This document shows positions 1 to 13,627 of a stretch of DNA of 58,011 nucleotides, in pieces. The stretch lies in contig JAJOIN010000031.1 in NCBI GenBank assembly GCA_021209335.1, forward strand, positions 1-58,011, given 5' to 3'. The number at the start of each line of letters is the position of its first letter. The first letter of the stretch is position 1. The notes under the pieces are model-generated. The model was given only the letters and a program-made list of their open reading frames with translations. It was not told the DNA's origin and ran no database searches. The position numbers and the translations under genes were made by a program. Origin of the DNA: Aeromonadaceae bacterium. Its GTDB lineage: Bacteria > Pseudomonadota > Gammaproteobacteria > Enterobacterales > Aeromonadaceae.

Positions 1-1999
1 CTTGCCGATGAGGCGGCTTAACCCCATGGTCTGCAGGGCCTCGCGGATCATGGGCCAGCCGGCGGGGTCGTGATAGCGCAAGATGGCCTTGTGCAGCCGG
101 CGGCGGCGCTCACCCTTGGCGACAAACACACTGCCGGACTTGTAGGTCACCTTGTGCAGCGGATCCACCTCCGAGTAATACATGGTGGTGGCGGTGGCCA
201 GGGGCGACGGGTAGAAGTTCTGCACCTGGTCGAGCTTGAAGTCGTTGGCCTTGAGCCAGAGCGCCAGGTTCACCATGTCCTCGTCCGAGGTGCCCGGGTG
301 GGCGGCGATAAAATAGGGGATCAGGTACTGCTGCTTGCCGGCCTCCTGGGAGTACTTGTCAAACAGCTCCTTGAAGCGGTAATAGCTGCCCATGCCCGGT
401 TTCATCATCATGGACAGGGGCCCTGCCTCGGTGTGCTCCGGGGCAATCTTCAGGTAGCCGCCCACATGGTACTTGGCCAGCTCCTTGATGTAGCGCGGAT
501 CCTCCACCGCCAGGTCGTAGCGCACGCCGGAGGCGATGAGTATCTTCTTGATGCCCTTGAGATCCCGCGCCTTGCGATACAGGTTGATGGTGGGAGTGTG
601 GTCCGTGTCCATGTGCGGGCAGATCACCGGATACACGCAGGAGGCGCGCCGGCAGGTCTCTTCGGCCCGCGGGTTCTTGCAGCGCAGGCCGTACATGTTG
701 GCGGTGGGACCGCCGAGGTCGGAGATCACCCCGGTGAAGCCCGGCACCTTGTCGCGGATCGCCTCGATCTCCTGCAGGATGGAGCCCTCGGAGCGGCTCT
801 GGATGATGCGCCCCTCATGCTCCGTGATGGAGCAGAAGGTACAGCCGCCGAAGCAGCCACGCATGATATTCACCGAGGTCTTGATCATCTCATAGGCCGG
901 GATCTTGGCCTTGCCGTAGGCCGGATGGGGCACCCGTTGATACGGCAGGGCGAACACGCCGTCCATCTCCTCGGTGGAGAGCGGCAGGGCCGGCGGGTTG
1001 ACCCAGATGGCCCGCTCGCCATGGGGTTGCAGCAGGGCCCGGGCGCAGCCGGGGTTGGTCTCTTGATGCAGCACCCGGGAGGCGTGGGCGTAGAGCACCT
1101 TGTCCGCCTTCACCTTCTCAAACGACGGCAAGAGCACATAGGTCAGCTCCCAGGGCTTGGGCTTGGCGGGTTGCACCAGCACCGGCTTTGCCTCAGCCCC
1201 CTGCCCCACCGCTGTCTCGGGCGTGTCGCTACAGGGCGCGCCTTCCATGTAGGGGTTGGGGATGGAGTCGATGCGCCCCAGCTGATCCAGCCGGGTGGAG
1301 TCCACCCCCCCGCCAGCCCGGCAGGGCCTCCTTGCGGATGACGGCAGTGCCGCGGATGTCCTGCATCTGCGCCAGGCTCTCACCGCGGGCGAAGCGGTGG
1401 GCGATCTCCGCCAGCGGGCGCTCGGCGTTGCCAAACACCAGCAGATCGGCCTTGGCATCCATCAGCACGGAGCGGCGTATGGTCTCGGACCAGTAGTCGT
1501 AGTGGGCGATGCGTCGCAGCGAGGCTTCGATGCCCCCCAGCACCACGGGCACGTCCTTGTAGGCTTCCTTGCAGCGCTGGGAGTAGACCAGGGTGGCGCG
1601 ATCCGGCCGCTTACCCCCCTCGTTGCCCGGAGTGTAGGCATCGTCGTGGCGCAGCTTCTTGTCGGCGGTGTAGCGGTTGATCATGGAGTCCATGTTGCCG
1701 GCCGACACCCCGAAGAACAGATTGGGCCGCCCCAGGGACATGAAGGCGTCTTTGCTGTTCCAATCCGGCTGGGCAATGATGCCGACCCGAAAGCCCTGGG
1801 CCTCGAGAAAGCGCCCCACCACCGCCATGCCGAAGCTGGGGTGATCCACGTAGGCGTCGCCGCTGATGATGATGATGTCGCAGCTGTCCCAGCCCAGCTG
1901 GTCCATCTCGGCCCGGCTCATGGGCAGGAAAGGCGCCGGCCCCAGATGGTGGGCCCAATACTTGGGATAATCAAACAGAGTGATGGCCGGTGACTGCAT
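1..1999 (-). CDS. ygiQ: YgiQ-family radical SAM protein, frameshifted, 3' end beyond window
   Basis: Member of the YgiQ family (radical SAM, function not established). The start at 1999 begins [16 protein letters not shown] and matches the family N terminus. The radical SAM cysteines, spaced C-x3-C-x2-C, are encoded at 832-855 (CFGGCTFCS). The frame is interrupted at a run of seven C on the + strand (1305-1311). The upstream frame reads ...LPGWRGG and stops near 1229, while the next frame continues as [19 protein letters not shown] and stays open to base 1. With six C instead of seven, the family sequence [13 protein letters not shown] is restored, so this is a one-base insertion or a base-calling error. 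The gene reads off the left edge, with the last visible residues being SRLIGK. It stands alone, facing away from a 155-bp gap and the end of phoU. Confidence 0.9.
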
Positions 2000-2105
2000 G
2001 GCGGGACTCTTTAGGAAGGCAAAACGGTCGCGGATTATAGCTTGTGAAGAAAATGTTGGCGACGGTTATTTTTTAACCGCATACCCTGTCCGGGAACGTA
2101 AAAAT

Positions 2106-2128
2106 CAGGGGAGCCTAAGCTCCCCCTG
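2106..2128 (-). terminator. Intrinsic terminator after phoU
   Basis: On the minus strand a GGGGAGC/GCTCCCC stem with a four-base loop is followed by TGATTTTTAC. It lies 27 bp past the phoU stop codon and would end the pstCAB-phoU transcript. Confidence 0.7.
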
Positions 2129-2154
2129 CGGTGTCATGCCAAGCGTGCGCACGC

Positions 2155-2853
2155 TTAGATGGCGTTGGGATCGGACACCTTGGTGTGGCGCACGTCCTTG
2201 CCCTTGACACAGTAGATGATGTAGTCGCTGATGTGCTGGCAGCGATCACCGATGCGCTCCAGCGCCCGGGCGGCCCACAACACTTCCATCACCTGGGGAA
2301 TGGTGCGGGGATCTTCCATCATGTAGGTCATCAGCTGACGGATGATGCCCTCGTAGAGCTGGTCTATCTTGTCGTCGTCGTGGTAGAGCTGCACCGCCGC
2401 CTCCACGTCCATACGGGCGAAGGCGTCCAGGGCGTCGTGCAGCATCTTGATGCACTGGCGACCCATGCTCTCCAGGGAGACCAGCAGCGGCTGCGGGCGA
2501 CTGGTGTTGTTCAGCACCATGCGCACCAGACGCTCCGCCACATCCCCCATGCGCTCCAGATCCGTCACCGTCTTGGAGATCATCAGGATGAGGCGCAGGT
2601 CGGAGGCGGCCGGTTGGCGCTTGGCGATGATGCGAGTGCACTCCTCGTCAATGCTCACCTCCATGCTGTTGACCTGCAGGTCGGTCTCCACCACCTTGCG
2701 GGCCAGATCCTGATCCTGCTGGTGCAGGGCCGTCAGGGCGTCCCCCAGTTGCTGCTCCACCAGGCCGCCCATGGCCAGCACATTGTTGCGTACCGCATCC
2801 AGCTCGGTATTGAACTGACCGGAGATGTGCTTGTTGAGATTCATGTTATCCAT
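2155..2853 (-). CDS. phoU: Phosphate signalling regulator PhoU
   Basis: PhoU, 232 residues, the usual length of the family. It is a peripheral cytoplasmic protein made of two three-helix repeats. In the known family it links the PstSCAB transporter to the PhoR kinase and keeps the Pho regulon off when phosphate is plentiful. The protein begins [19 protein letters not shown] and contains the typical metal-binding type segments ([13 protein letters not shown] in the first repeat, [12 protein letters not shown] in the second). It is the last gene of the pstC-pstA-pstB-phoU transcription unit, 24 bp after pstB, and is followed by a terminator. Control comes from the Pho box before pstC. Confidence 0.97.
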   Translation of the reverse strand: MDNMNLNKHISGQFNTELDAVRNNVLAMGGLVEQQLGDALTALHQQDQDLARKVVETDLQVNSMEVSIDEECTRIIAKRQPAASDLRLILMISKTVTDLERMGDVAERLVRMVLNNTSRPQPLLVSLESMGRQCIKMLHDALDAFARMDVEAAVQLYHDDDKIDQLYEGIIRQLMTYMMEDPRTIPQVMEVLWAARALERIGDRCQHISDYIIYCVKGKDVRHTKVSDPNAI

Positions 2854-2877
2854 TGCTCAAATCCTCTTGGGCCAGGC

Positions 2878-3696
2878 TTAGCCGTAGCGGCCTGTGATGT
2901 AGTCTTCGGTCTTCTTCATCTTCGGCTTGGTGAAGATGGTGTTGGTGTCGGCGTACTCGATCATCTCGCCCATGTACATGAAGGCGGTCTGATCCGACAC
3001 CCGGGCCGCCTGCTGCATGTTGTGGGTGACGATAACCACAGTGTACTTGCTCTTGAGCTCGTTGATGAGCTCCTCAATGGTCAGGGTGGAGATGGGGTCC
3101 AGCGCCGAGGTGGGCTCATCCAGCAACAGCACTTCCGGCTCGATAGCGATGGCCCGGGCGATCACCAGACGCTGCTGCTGACCACCGGACAGGCCGAAGG
3201 CGTTCTCGTGCAGCCGATCCTTCACCTCTTCCCACAAGGCAGCGCCGCGCAAGGAGCGCTCCACCGCTTCGTCCAGCACCCGCCGGTCATTGATGCCCTG
3301 CAGGCGCAGACCGTAGACCACGTTTTCGTAGATGGACTTGGGGAAGGGGTTGGGGCGCTGGAACACCATGCCCACCCGGCGCCGCAGGGCCGCCACGTCC
3401 ACGCTCTTGTCGTAGATATTCTGGCCATGCAGACAAATCTGGCCTTCGATGCGACAGATCTCCACCAGGTCATTCATGCGGTTGATGCAACGCAGCAAGG
3501 TGGACTTGCCACAGCCGGACGGGCCGATGAAGGCGGTCACCTGCCCCTTGGGGATCTTCATGTTGATGTCAAACAGCGCCTGCTTGTTGCCATAAAACAG
3601 GTTCAGCTCCTTGACCTCCAAGGCGGTGCGCTCCGGGGCCAGGTTGCCAAGATCCAGGGTGTCGTTGGTACTGCCAGTTGGGGTAACGGTAATCAT
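2878..3696 (-). CDS. pstB: Phosphate ABC transporter ATPase PstB
   Basis: ATP-binding subunit of the high-affinity phosphate importer, 272 residues, acting as a dimer on the cytoplasmic face of PstCA. Visible motifs are Walker [10 protein letters not shown], the Q-loop in [14 protein letters not shown] signature LSGGQQQR, Walker [12 protein letters not shown] and the switch histidine in [10 protein letters not shown]. About 20 extra residues ([19 protein letters not shown]) precede the conserved [12 protein letters not shown] core, which accounts for the slightly long N terminus. It lies between pstA (27 bp gap) and phoU (24 bp gap). Confidence 0.98.
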   Translation of the reverse strand: MITVTPTGSTNDTLDLGNLAPERTALEVKELNLFYGNKQALFDINMKIPKGQVTAFIGPSGCGKSTLLRCINRMNDLVEICRIEGQICLHGQNIYDKSVDVAALRRRVGMVFQRPNPFPKSIYENVVYGLRLQGINDRRVLDEAVERSLRGAALWEEVKDRLHENAFGLSGGQQQRLVIARAIAIEPEVLLLDEPTSALDPISTLTIEELINELKSKYTVVIVTHNMQQAARVSDQTAFMYMGEMIEYADTNTIFTKPKMKKTEDYITGRYG

Positions 3697-3723
3697 AGTT
3701 TCCTCAATTCAAAAGACGGCGGA

Positions 3724-5370
3724 TCAGTTATCCAGCGCCCGGTATTTCTCGCGCAGATGGTTACGAATGCTGATGGCAGTGAGGTTCAAGCCCACAATCA
3801 CCGTCACCAGCAAGAAGGAGGTGGCATACACCAGCGGACGCGCCGCCTCCACGTTGGGGCTCTGGAAGCCCACGTCGAAGATATGAAAGCCCAGGTGCAT
3901 GAACTTGCGCTCTACGTGGAAGTAGGGGAAGTTGCCATCCAGTGGCAGGGTGGGCGCCAGCTTCACCGCCCCCACCAGCATCAAGGGCGCCACCTCACCG
4001 GCGGCCCGGGCAATGGCCAGTATCAGACCCGTCATGATGGCGGGGCTGGCCATGGGCAGCACGATGCGCCACAGGGTCTCGGCCTTGGTGGCCCCCAGGG
4101 CCAGGGAGCCGTGACGCACGGCGCTAGGGATCCGCGCCAGACCTTCCTCGGTGGAGACAATCACCACTGGCAGGGTCAGGATGGCCAGAGTCAGGGCCGA
4201 CCAGATCACCCCAGGGGAGCCAAACGTCGGGCTCGGCAGGGCCTCGGGGTAGAACAGCTGATCCAGGCTGCCGCCCAGCACATAGACGAAGAAGCCCAGA
4301 CCAAACACACCGTAAACGATGGAGGGCACCCCGGCCAGGTTGATCACGGCAATGCGGATGATCTTGGTCATGGCATTCTTACCGGCATACTCGTGCAGAT
4401 AGACGGCGGCCACCACCCCCAGCGGGGTAACGATGACGGTCATCAGCAGCACCATGAAGACGGTGCCGAAGATGGCCGGGAAGACACCGCCTTCGGTGTT
4501 GGCCTCACGGGGATCGTCACTCAAGAACTTGCCGATCTGATGGAACCAGTGACCTATCTTCTGCAGCAGATGCATGTCGTTGGGCCAGGCCACGTCCACC
4601 ACCTGGGACATGGGGATCTTCACCTCAAGGCCGCGCATGTCCTTGACCATGATGGCGTCACGCTCGGCCTGCTCACGCAGATCGAACAGCGACTTCTCCA
4701 GCACATGATACTCGTCGTTCAGGGCCTGACGCTGCTGCGCCAGCTCCTGTTTGGCCGCTTCGGTCAGGGCACCATCCAGTGCCAATCGGCGCTCTTTCAA
4801 GCGCAGCTTCTCCAGCTGGTAGTTGATGCGGCCGATATCACCCTTCTGCAGATCGTTGGTGCGGTCGTTGAGATCCTGCACCCGCGCCAAGCGGTCCGCC
4901 AACTGCTGCTTAAGATCACCGGCCACCGGCTGGCCCAGCTCCAGCACCTGGGTAACGGTGCCGTAGAAGTTGCCGTTGGTGGTGCGTTCTATTACCGCCA
5001 GGGCCTTGGGCGTCTCGCGCTGCACTATGTCGGTTTCCAACACCCAGCGAAAGTCCAGCGGGACGAACTCCCGGTTGCCGGTCTTCACCAGGTAGCGCTC
5101 CAACACCTCTGGAGTCCCCGCCGGGAACTGGCGGCCGGCGGCCTCCAGGCGAGCGGTGGGCACAGGTTCGCTGTCGTTGAGTTCACCGATGAGGACGCTC
5201 TGTTCGCCGTTCTCATTGAGTTGCCATTGGTAGATGGTGTGTGGCCAGAAGTAGACCAGACCACGCCAGCCGATCAGCACCAAGAGGCCGATGACCGCCA
5301 CCAGGCTCAGGCTCACGGCACCGCCGGTAAGCCAGATCCAGGGGGAGCCGGAGTTTATCCATTTTTTCAT
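3724..5370 (-). CDS. pstA: Phosphate ABC transporter permease PstA, with long coiled-coil insertion
   Basis: Inner-membrane permease subunit of the Pst importer. At 548 residues it is almost twice the E. coli protein. One membrane helix at about residues 13-34 is followed by a roughly 250-residue soluble segment. Within it, residues 152-240 are rich in Leu, Glu, Arg and Gln in heptad-like order (for example LEKLRLKERRLALDGAL) and probably form a coiled coil. The normal permease core begins near residue 293 (EGGVFPAIFGTVFMVLLM). It carries the EAA-type loop that docks on PstB (SLALGATKAETLWRIVLP). It sits 23 bp after pstC. Long PstA forms of this kind are known in several gammaproteobacteria; the role of the extra segment is not known to me. 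Confidence 0.95.
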   Translation of the reverse strand: MKKWINSGSPWIWLTGGAVSLSLVAVIGLLVLIGWRGLVYFWPHTIYQWQLNENGEQSVLIGELNDSEPVPTARLEAAGRQFPAGTPEVLERYLVKTGNREFVPLDFRWVLETDIVQRETPKALAVIERTTNGNFYGTVTQVLELGQPVAGDLKQQLADRLARVQDLNDRTNDLQKGDIGRINYQLEKLRLKERRLALDGALTEAAKQELAQQRQALNDEYHVLEKSLFDLREQAERDAIMVKDMRGLEVKIPMSQVVDVAWPNDMHLLQKIGHWFHQIGKFLSDDPREANTEGGVFPAIFGTVFMVLLMTVIVTPLGVVAAVYLHEYAGKNAMTKIIRIAVINLAGVPSIVYGVFGLGFFVYVLGGSLDQLFYPEALPSPTFGSPGVIWSALTLAILTLPVVIVSTEEGLARIPSAVRHGSLALGATKAETLWRIVLPMASPAIMTGLILAIARAAGEVAPLMLVGAVKLAPTLPLDGNFPYFHVERKFMHLGFHIFDVGFQSPNVEAARPLVYATSFLLVTVIVGLNLTAISIRNHLREKYRALDN

Positions 5371-5393
5371 CTTGCCGTATTCCTCTGCTCGCC

Positions 5394-7631
5394 TTACATG
5401 GAGCTGTACTTGTCACGCAACCGTTGCCGGACAAATTCCGCCACGCTGTTGAAAATAAAGGTGAAGATAAAGAGCACAAAGGCCGCCAGGAACAGGATGC
5501 GATAGTGGGAGCTGCCCACCTCGGACTCCGGCATCTCCACGGCGATGTTGGCCGACAAGGTACGCAGCCCCTCGAAGATACTGAAATCCATCACGGGCGT
5601 GTTGCCGGTAGCCATCAGCACTATCATGGTTTCGCCCACGGCACGTCCCAGCCCCATCATCACCGCCGAGAAGATCCCGGGGCTGGCGGTCAGGATGACC
5701 ACCCGGCTCAAGGTCTGCCAGGGCGTGGCGCCCAAGGCCAGGGAGCCCTGGGTCAGGTGCTTGGGTACCGAGAAGACGGCATCTTCGGCGATAGAGAAGA
5801 TGGTGGGGATCACCGCAAAGCCCATGGCGATGCCGACCACCAGGGCGTTACGCTGGTCAAAGCGAATGCCCAGATCGTGGGTGATAAAGCCGCGGGCATT
5901 GCCGTTGAAGAACCAGTCTTCCAGCAGCGGACTAAAGGCAAAGCAGCTGTAACCCACCAGCAGCACCACGGGCACCAGGATCAGCGCTTGCCAGCCATCC
6001 GGCACCTGCTCCTTGATGCGGCGAGGCAGATGATGCCAGCCGAATGCGGCCACCAGCATGGACAAGGGCAGCAGTATCAGACTCAGGGCCACCCCCGGCA
6101 GGTGCTGTTCGATGAAGGGTGCCAACCACAGACCGGCCAGGAAGCCCAGGATCACGGTAGGCAGTGCCGCCATGATCTCCACCGTCGGCTTAACCACCTT
6201 GCGCATGCCCGCTGACATGAAATAACCGGCGAAGATGGCGCCGGCCAGGGCGATGGGCACGGCAAACAGCATGGCATAGGCCGCCGCCTTCAAGGTACCA
6301 AACGCCAGAGGGACCAGGCTGAACTTGCCTTCGAAATCATCGGAGGCGGAGGTGGATTGCCAGACAAACTGAGGCGCAGGGTAGCCTTCATACCACACCT
6401 GGGACCAGAGGGCGCTCCAGGTCACCTCGGGGTGCTGGTTCTTCACCTTGTAGTAATCAAAACCCCCTTGGCGCTCCACCAGCAAACCGTTGTTGCGCGG
6501 CGCCAGGGCCAGAGAGGTCACGGCCAGATCCCCCAGGGACTGGCTGAGCAACCGGGTTTCCCCTGTGGCATGGAACAGGCCCAGCTGATGATCCCCCGAC
6601 AGGGTGACAAAGCCCTTGCGGCTATGCTCGGCAGCCAACAGGCGCACGCCGCCATCCGCCTGGAAGTGACGGATGCGGGTAAATTCCCGTTGGCCATCAT
6701 GCACCACCTCAAACCACTGGGAGATGACGCCGTTGTCGTTGGCCACCATGATGGAGGAGGCACCACTGAGCAGACTGATACCGGTCACCTGGGCCCCCGG
6801 CTCGTTCACCTCGATGGCACTGCGCAGTCGTATGTTGCCCAGATCGCTGATGTTATAGACAGACAGCAGGTTGCCACCGCGTACCAGCAGATAGCGCAGA
6901 TCCGGCGTCAGCAGCAGCTGGTCTATCTCACCATTGATGGCCGGCATGGCATAACGGTTGGTCTGCCACTCCACCTCGCCGGAGAGGAAGTTCTCCTCCC
7001 CTTCCTGGGCCACCAACGCCAGCTGGTTATCGGCGGTCTGCACCGCGAACAGCCGCTTGTCGCTCTTGGCCTCAAAGGCCAGGCCAGTAATGGCGCGGCC
7101 CTGCTCGTCCAGCACCAGGGGCGCCTCCCCCAGCGGCGACTTCACCACCGCTTCGGTGGTGCGCTTGTCATTGGGGTAGGTGACGACAAAGCCCGGTTGC
7201 ACCACACGGGCGGTACCGTTCTCCAGGCCAAACACCACCATGGGATTGGCCGCGGCGGTGACGCTGACGCTGGTCACGGCTTCGCTTAGTTGCTGATGCA
7301 GTATCACCTGGCCAACGGGATAACCGGACTCAGGCTTGATGGAGAAGAAATCCATCCCGCCTTGCCGGCTGAACCGATAGCCGATCGCCTGCTGATCATC
7401 CATGCCCAGGAGCACAGGCTCGCCGGGCAAGGTGAGGGAGAACTGGCTGATGGGCTCTACCTTGGCGCTCTCGAACACGGGTTTTACCACGTAGAGCAGG
7501 TAGAAGAAGATAAGCAGCAGCGCCACCAGTACCAGGATACCCCCGGTGGTGACGCCAACGCTTGCCAACTTGTCCTTGATGCGCCGCCTGGCGCTGCCGG
7601 ACATGTTCAGGTTTTGGGTTTGGCTGGACAT
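5394..7631 (-). CDS. pstC: Phosphate ABC transporter permease PstC, with large soluble insertion
   Basis: Inner-membrane permease subunit, 745 residues against about 320 in E. coli. I place the start at 7631 (MSSQTQNLNMSGSARRRIK), downstream of a Pho box and -10 element; an upstream in-frame extension would run through that promoter. Residues 26-48 form a first membrane helix, then about 380 soluble residues follow. These contain repeated beta-rich units (such as MVVFGLENGTARVVQPG and SIMVANDNGVISQWFEV) that look like a beta-propeller. The permease core starts near residue 433 (EGKFSLVPLAFGTLKAAAY) and contains the coupling loop SLALGATPWQTLSRVVIL. It is the first gene of pstC-pstA-pstB-phoU. 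The substrate-binding gene pstS is not in this operon but 8.5 kb away. Confidence 0.95.
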   Translation of the reverse strand: MSSQTQNLNMSGSARRRIKDKLASVGVTTGGILVLVALLLIFFYLLYVVKPVFESAKVEPISQFSLTLPGEPVLLGMDDQQAIGYRFSRQGGMDFFSIKPESGYPVGQVILHQQLSEAVTSVSVTAAANPMVVFGLENGTARVVQPGFVVTYPNDKRTTEAVVKSPLGEAPLVLDEQGRAITGLAFEAKSDKRLFAVQTADNQLALVAQEGEENFLSGEVEWQTNRYAMPAINGEIDQLLLTPDLRYLLVRGGNLLSVYNISDLGNIRLRSAIEVNEPGAQVTGISLLSGASSIMVANDNGVISQWFEVVHDGQREFTRIRHFQADGGVRLLAAEHSRKGFVTLSGDHQLGLFHATGETRLLSQSLGDLAVTSLALAPRNNGLLVERQGGFDYYKVKNQHPEVTWSALWSQVWYEGYPAPQFVWQSTSASDDFEGKFSLVPLAFGTLKAAAYAMLFAVPIALAGAIFAGYFMSAGMRKVVKPTVEIMAALPTVILGFLAGLWLAPFIEQHLPGVALSLILLPLSMLVAAFGWHHLPRRIKEQVPDGWQALILVPVVLLVGYSCFAFSPLLEDWFFNGNARGFITHDLGIRFDQRNALVVGIAMGFAVIPTIFSIAEDAVFSVPKHLTQGSLALGATPWQTLSRVVILTASPGIFSAVMMGLGRAVGETMIVLMATGNTPVMDFSIFEGLRTLSANIAVEMPESEVGSSHYRILFLAAFVLFIFTFIFNSVAEFVRQRLRDKYSSM

Positions 7632-7662
7632 CGAAAACCTCGAATGTACTGAATACCGGCGC

Positions 7663-7696
7663 ATTGTATGTCTGCAAGATGACACTTTTGTTACAA
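7663..7696 (-). promoter_or_regulatory. PhoB-dependent promoter of pstCAB-phoU (Pho box plus -10)
   Basis: On the minus strand, 7679-7696 reads TTGTAACAAAAGTGTCAT, two PhoB half-sites of the CTGTCAT type 11 bp apart. Exactly 10 bp further on is TACAAT (7663-7668), a good -10. No -35 is needed at PhoB-activated promoters, where the Pho box takes its place. The start codon of pstC follows 31 bp downstream of the -10. Confidence 0.82.
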
Positions 7697-7817
7697 GGCG
7701 GCCGCCTGGGAAGGAAATCCAGGGCAAGCCGCCCACAAGAGGCCATGACGACCGGGATCTCCTGGGGTATGTTAGTCGATATGACGGCCATCTGGGTCTG
7801 CCGCCAGCAGGAGTGTG

Positions 7818-7851
7818 TGGTCATACGGCTGTCATGTTTCTGAAATATAAT
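7818..7851 (+). promoter_or_regulatory. PhoB-dependent promoter of ppk-ppx (Pho box plus -10)
   Basis: Bases 7818-7835 read TGGTCATACGGCTGTCAT. A third weaker repeat unit, CTGAAAT, follows at 7840-7846 with the same 11-bp period. Ten bases after the 18-bp box comes a perfect -10, TATAAT (7846-7851). Transcription would begin near 7858, about 75 bp before the ppk start. The 302-bp gap 7632-7933 holds this promoter and the divergent pstC promoter; I see no gene in it. Confidence 0.82.
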
Positions 7852-7933
7852 AAGTCAACCATCAAGCGATGCCAGTGCGCCGCGCGGCTGATGCACAGAA
7901 TGCAAATGCAGAACAAGAGAGTAGGGTTGTATC

Positions 7934-9995
7934 GTGAGCAACGACAAGCAGTGGATTGAAAAGGAACTCAGCTGGTTATCCTTCAACGAACGGGTACTGC
8001 AGGAAGCCCAGGACAAGAGCGTGCCCCTGATCGAGCGGGTGCGCTTTTTGGGCATCTTCTCCAACAACCAGGATGAATTTTTCAAGGTGCGGGTGGCCGA
8101 ACTCAAGCGACGGGCCCTCATCGATACAGAGCACGGTGAAGACAACGGCAACAACCAGCTGCTGGCCGCGGTCAAGGCCAAGGTGATGCGGCTGGGTGAG
8201 GTGTTCGATGCCACCTACCGGGAGCTGATGCTGGCCCTGGCACGGCACAACATTTTTCTCATCAATGAAAGCCAGATCTCAGAGCGCAATCAGATCTGGC
8301 TGCGCAAGTTCTTTCAGGACAAGGTGCTGCGCCATATCAGCCCGGTATTGCTGACCAAGGACTCGGATCCCGTCGCCTTCTTGAAAGATCAGTACACCTA
8401 TCTGGCGGTGATGATGAAGAAGGCCGGGCAGCCCAACAAGTATGCTCTCATCGAAGTGCCCACCGACAAGCTGCCCCGCTTCATCCCCATGCCCCCCGAT
8501 GGCAACCGGCGCCGCAAGGAGCTCATCATCCTGGACAACATGATCCGGGTCTGCCTGGATGACATCTTCGCCGGCTTCTTCGAATACGACGAGATTGCCG
8601 CTTACTCCATCAAGATGACCCGGGATGCCGAGTTCGATCTCTCCTCCCAGCTGGACCTGAGCCTGCTGGACAAGATGAGTGACGGCCTCAAGCAGCGACT
8701 CACCGCCATGCCGGTGCGCTTTGCCTATGACAGGGAGATGCCCTTGGAGATGGCTAACTTCCTCAGCGCCAAGCTGGGCGTCAGTGCCTACGATTCCGTG
8801 CTGCCCGGCGGCCGTTACCATAACTTCAAGGACTTTATCGGTTTCCCTAACGTGGGTCGCGCCTACCTGGAGAACCCCAAGCTGCCGGCGCTGGTGAGCA
8901 GCCGATTCTCCCGCCGGCGCAACGCCTTCCACGCCATCCGGGAAGGAGACATACTGCTCTACTACCCCTACCACAAGTTCCAGCACTTTACCGAGCTGCT
9001 GCGTCAGGCCTCCTTCGACCCGGCGGTGAGCAGCATCAAGATCAACATCTACCGGGTGGCCAGCCAGTCCCGGGTCATCGACTCCCTGATCCACGCCGCC
9101 AACAACGGCAAGCGGGTAACCGTGGTGGTGGAGCTGCAGGCGCGGTTCGACGAAGAGAACAACATCCGCTGGGCACAACGGCTCACCGAGGCCGGCGTCA
9201 AGGTGGTGTTTGGCCTGCCCACCTTGAAGATCCACTCCAAGCTCTGTCTCATCACCCGCCAGGAAAGCGGCGAGGCGGTGCGTTACGCCCATATCGGCAC
9301 CGGCAACTTCAACGAGAAGACCGCCAAGATCTACACCGACTTTGCCCTCTTCACCCGCAATGCCGAGCTGACCGCCGAGGTGGAGAGCGTGTTCGACTAC
9401 ATTGAGCACCCCTACCGGCGCTTCAAGTTCAATCACCTGCTGGTCTCCCCCATCAACATGCGCCGCAATCTCTACAGCATGATCGATAACGAGATCAGCA
9501 ACGCCAAGGCGGGCCTGCCGGCCGCCATCACCATCAAGATCAACAACCTGGTGGACAGGGGCATGGTGAGCCGCCTGTATGCCGCCAGCCAGGCCGGCGT
9601 CAAGGTGCGCATGATCTTGCGGGGCATGTGTTCGCTGGTGCCCGGTGTGCCAGGCCTGAGTGAGAACATCGAAGTCATCAGCATCATAGACCGCTATCTG
9701 GAGCACCCGCGGGTGCTGGTGTTCCACAACAACGGCAACCCGCGCTACTTCATCGGTTCTGCCGACTGGATGACCCGCAACCTGGATCACCGTATCGAGG
9801 TGAGTACCCCCGTTTATGACGAGGCCTTGAAGCAGCGCATCCACACCCTGCTGGAGATCCAGTTCTCCGACACCACCAAGGCGCGCTACATCGATGCCGA
9901 AGCCAGCAATCGCTACGTGCCGCGGGGCAACAAGCGCAAGATCCGCTCCCAGATCGCCATCTACGACTACTTGAAACGTCAGGAGCAACAGACCG

Positions 9996-10006
<11 letters not shown>
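7934..10006 (+). CDS. ppk1: Polyphosphate kinase 1
   Basis: Makes long-chain polyphosphate from ATP, reversibly, at the membrane. It has 690 residues, the usual length. Translation starts with GTG at 7934 ([17 protein letters not shown], aligned with the family N terminus) behind a modest AGAGTAGGG ribosome site. The autophosphorylated histidine is His434 in [10 protein letters not shown] and the second active-site histidine is His453 in [10 protein letters not shown]. Both lie in the paired phospholipase-D-like domains of the C-terminal half. The gene overlaps ppx by 11 bp, so the two are translationally coupled. The Pho box upstream means synthesis of polyphosphate is probably raised when PhoB is active. 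Confidence 0.98.

Positions 10007-13620
<3,614 letters not shown>

Positions 13621-13627
<7 letters not shown>

Noticed and set aside
2131-5505. Very long open frame on the + strand opposite pstB and pstA (over 1100 codons)
   Set aside because: It is rich in His, Gln, Gly and Leu with no recognisable domain, and mirrors the codon bias of the minus-strand pst genes in GC-rich DNA. Similar shadows occur opposite ppk, alpha-E, ydiJ, infB and dnaK.
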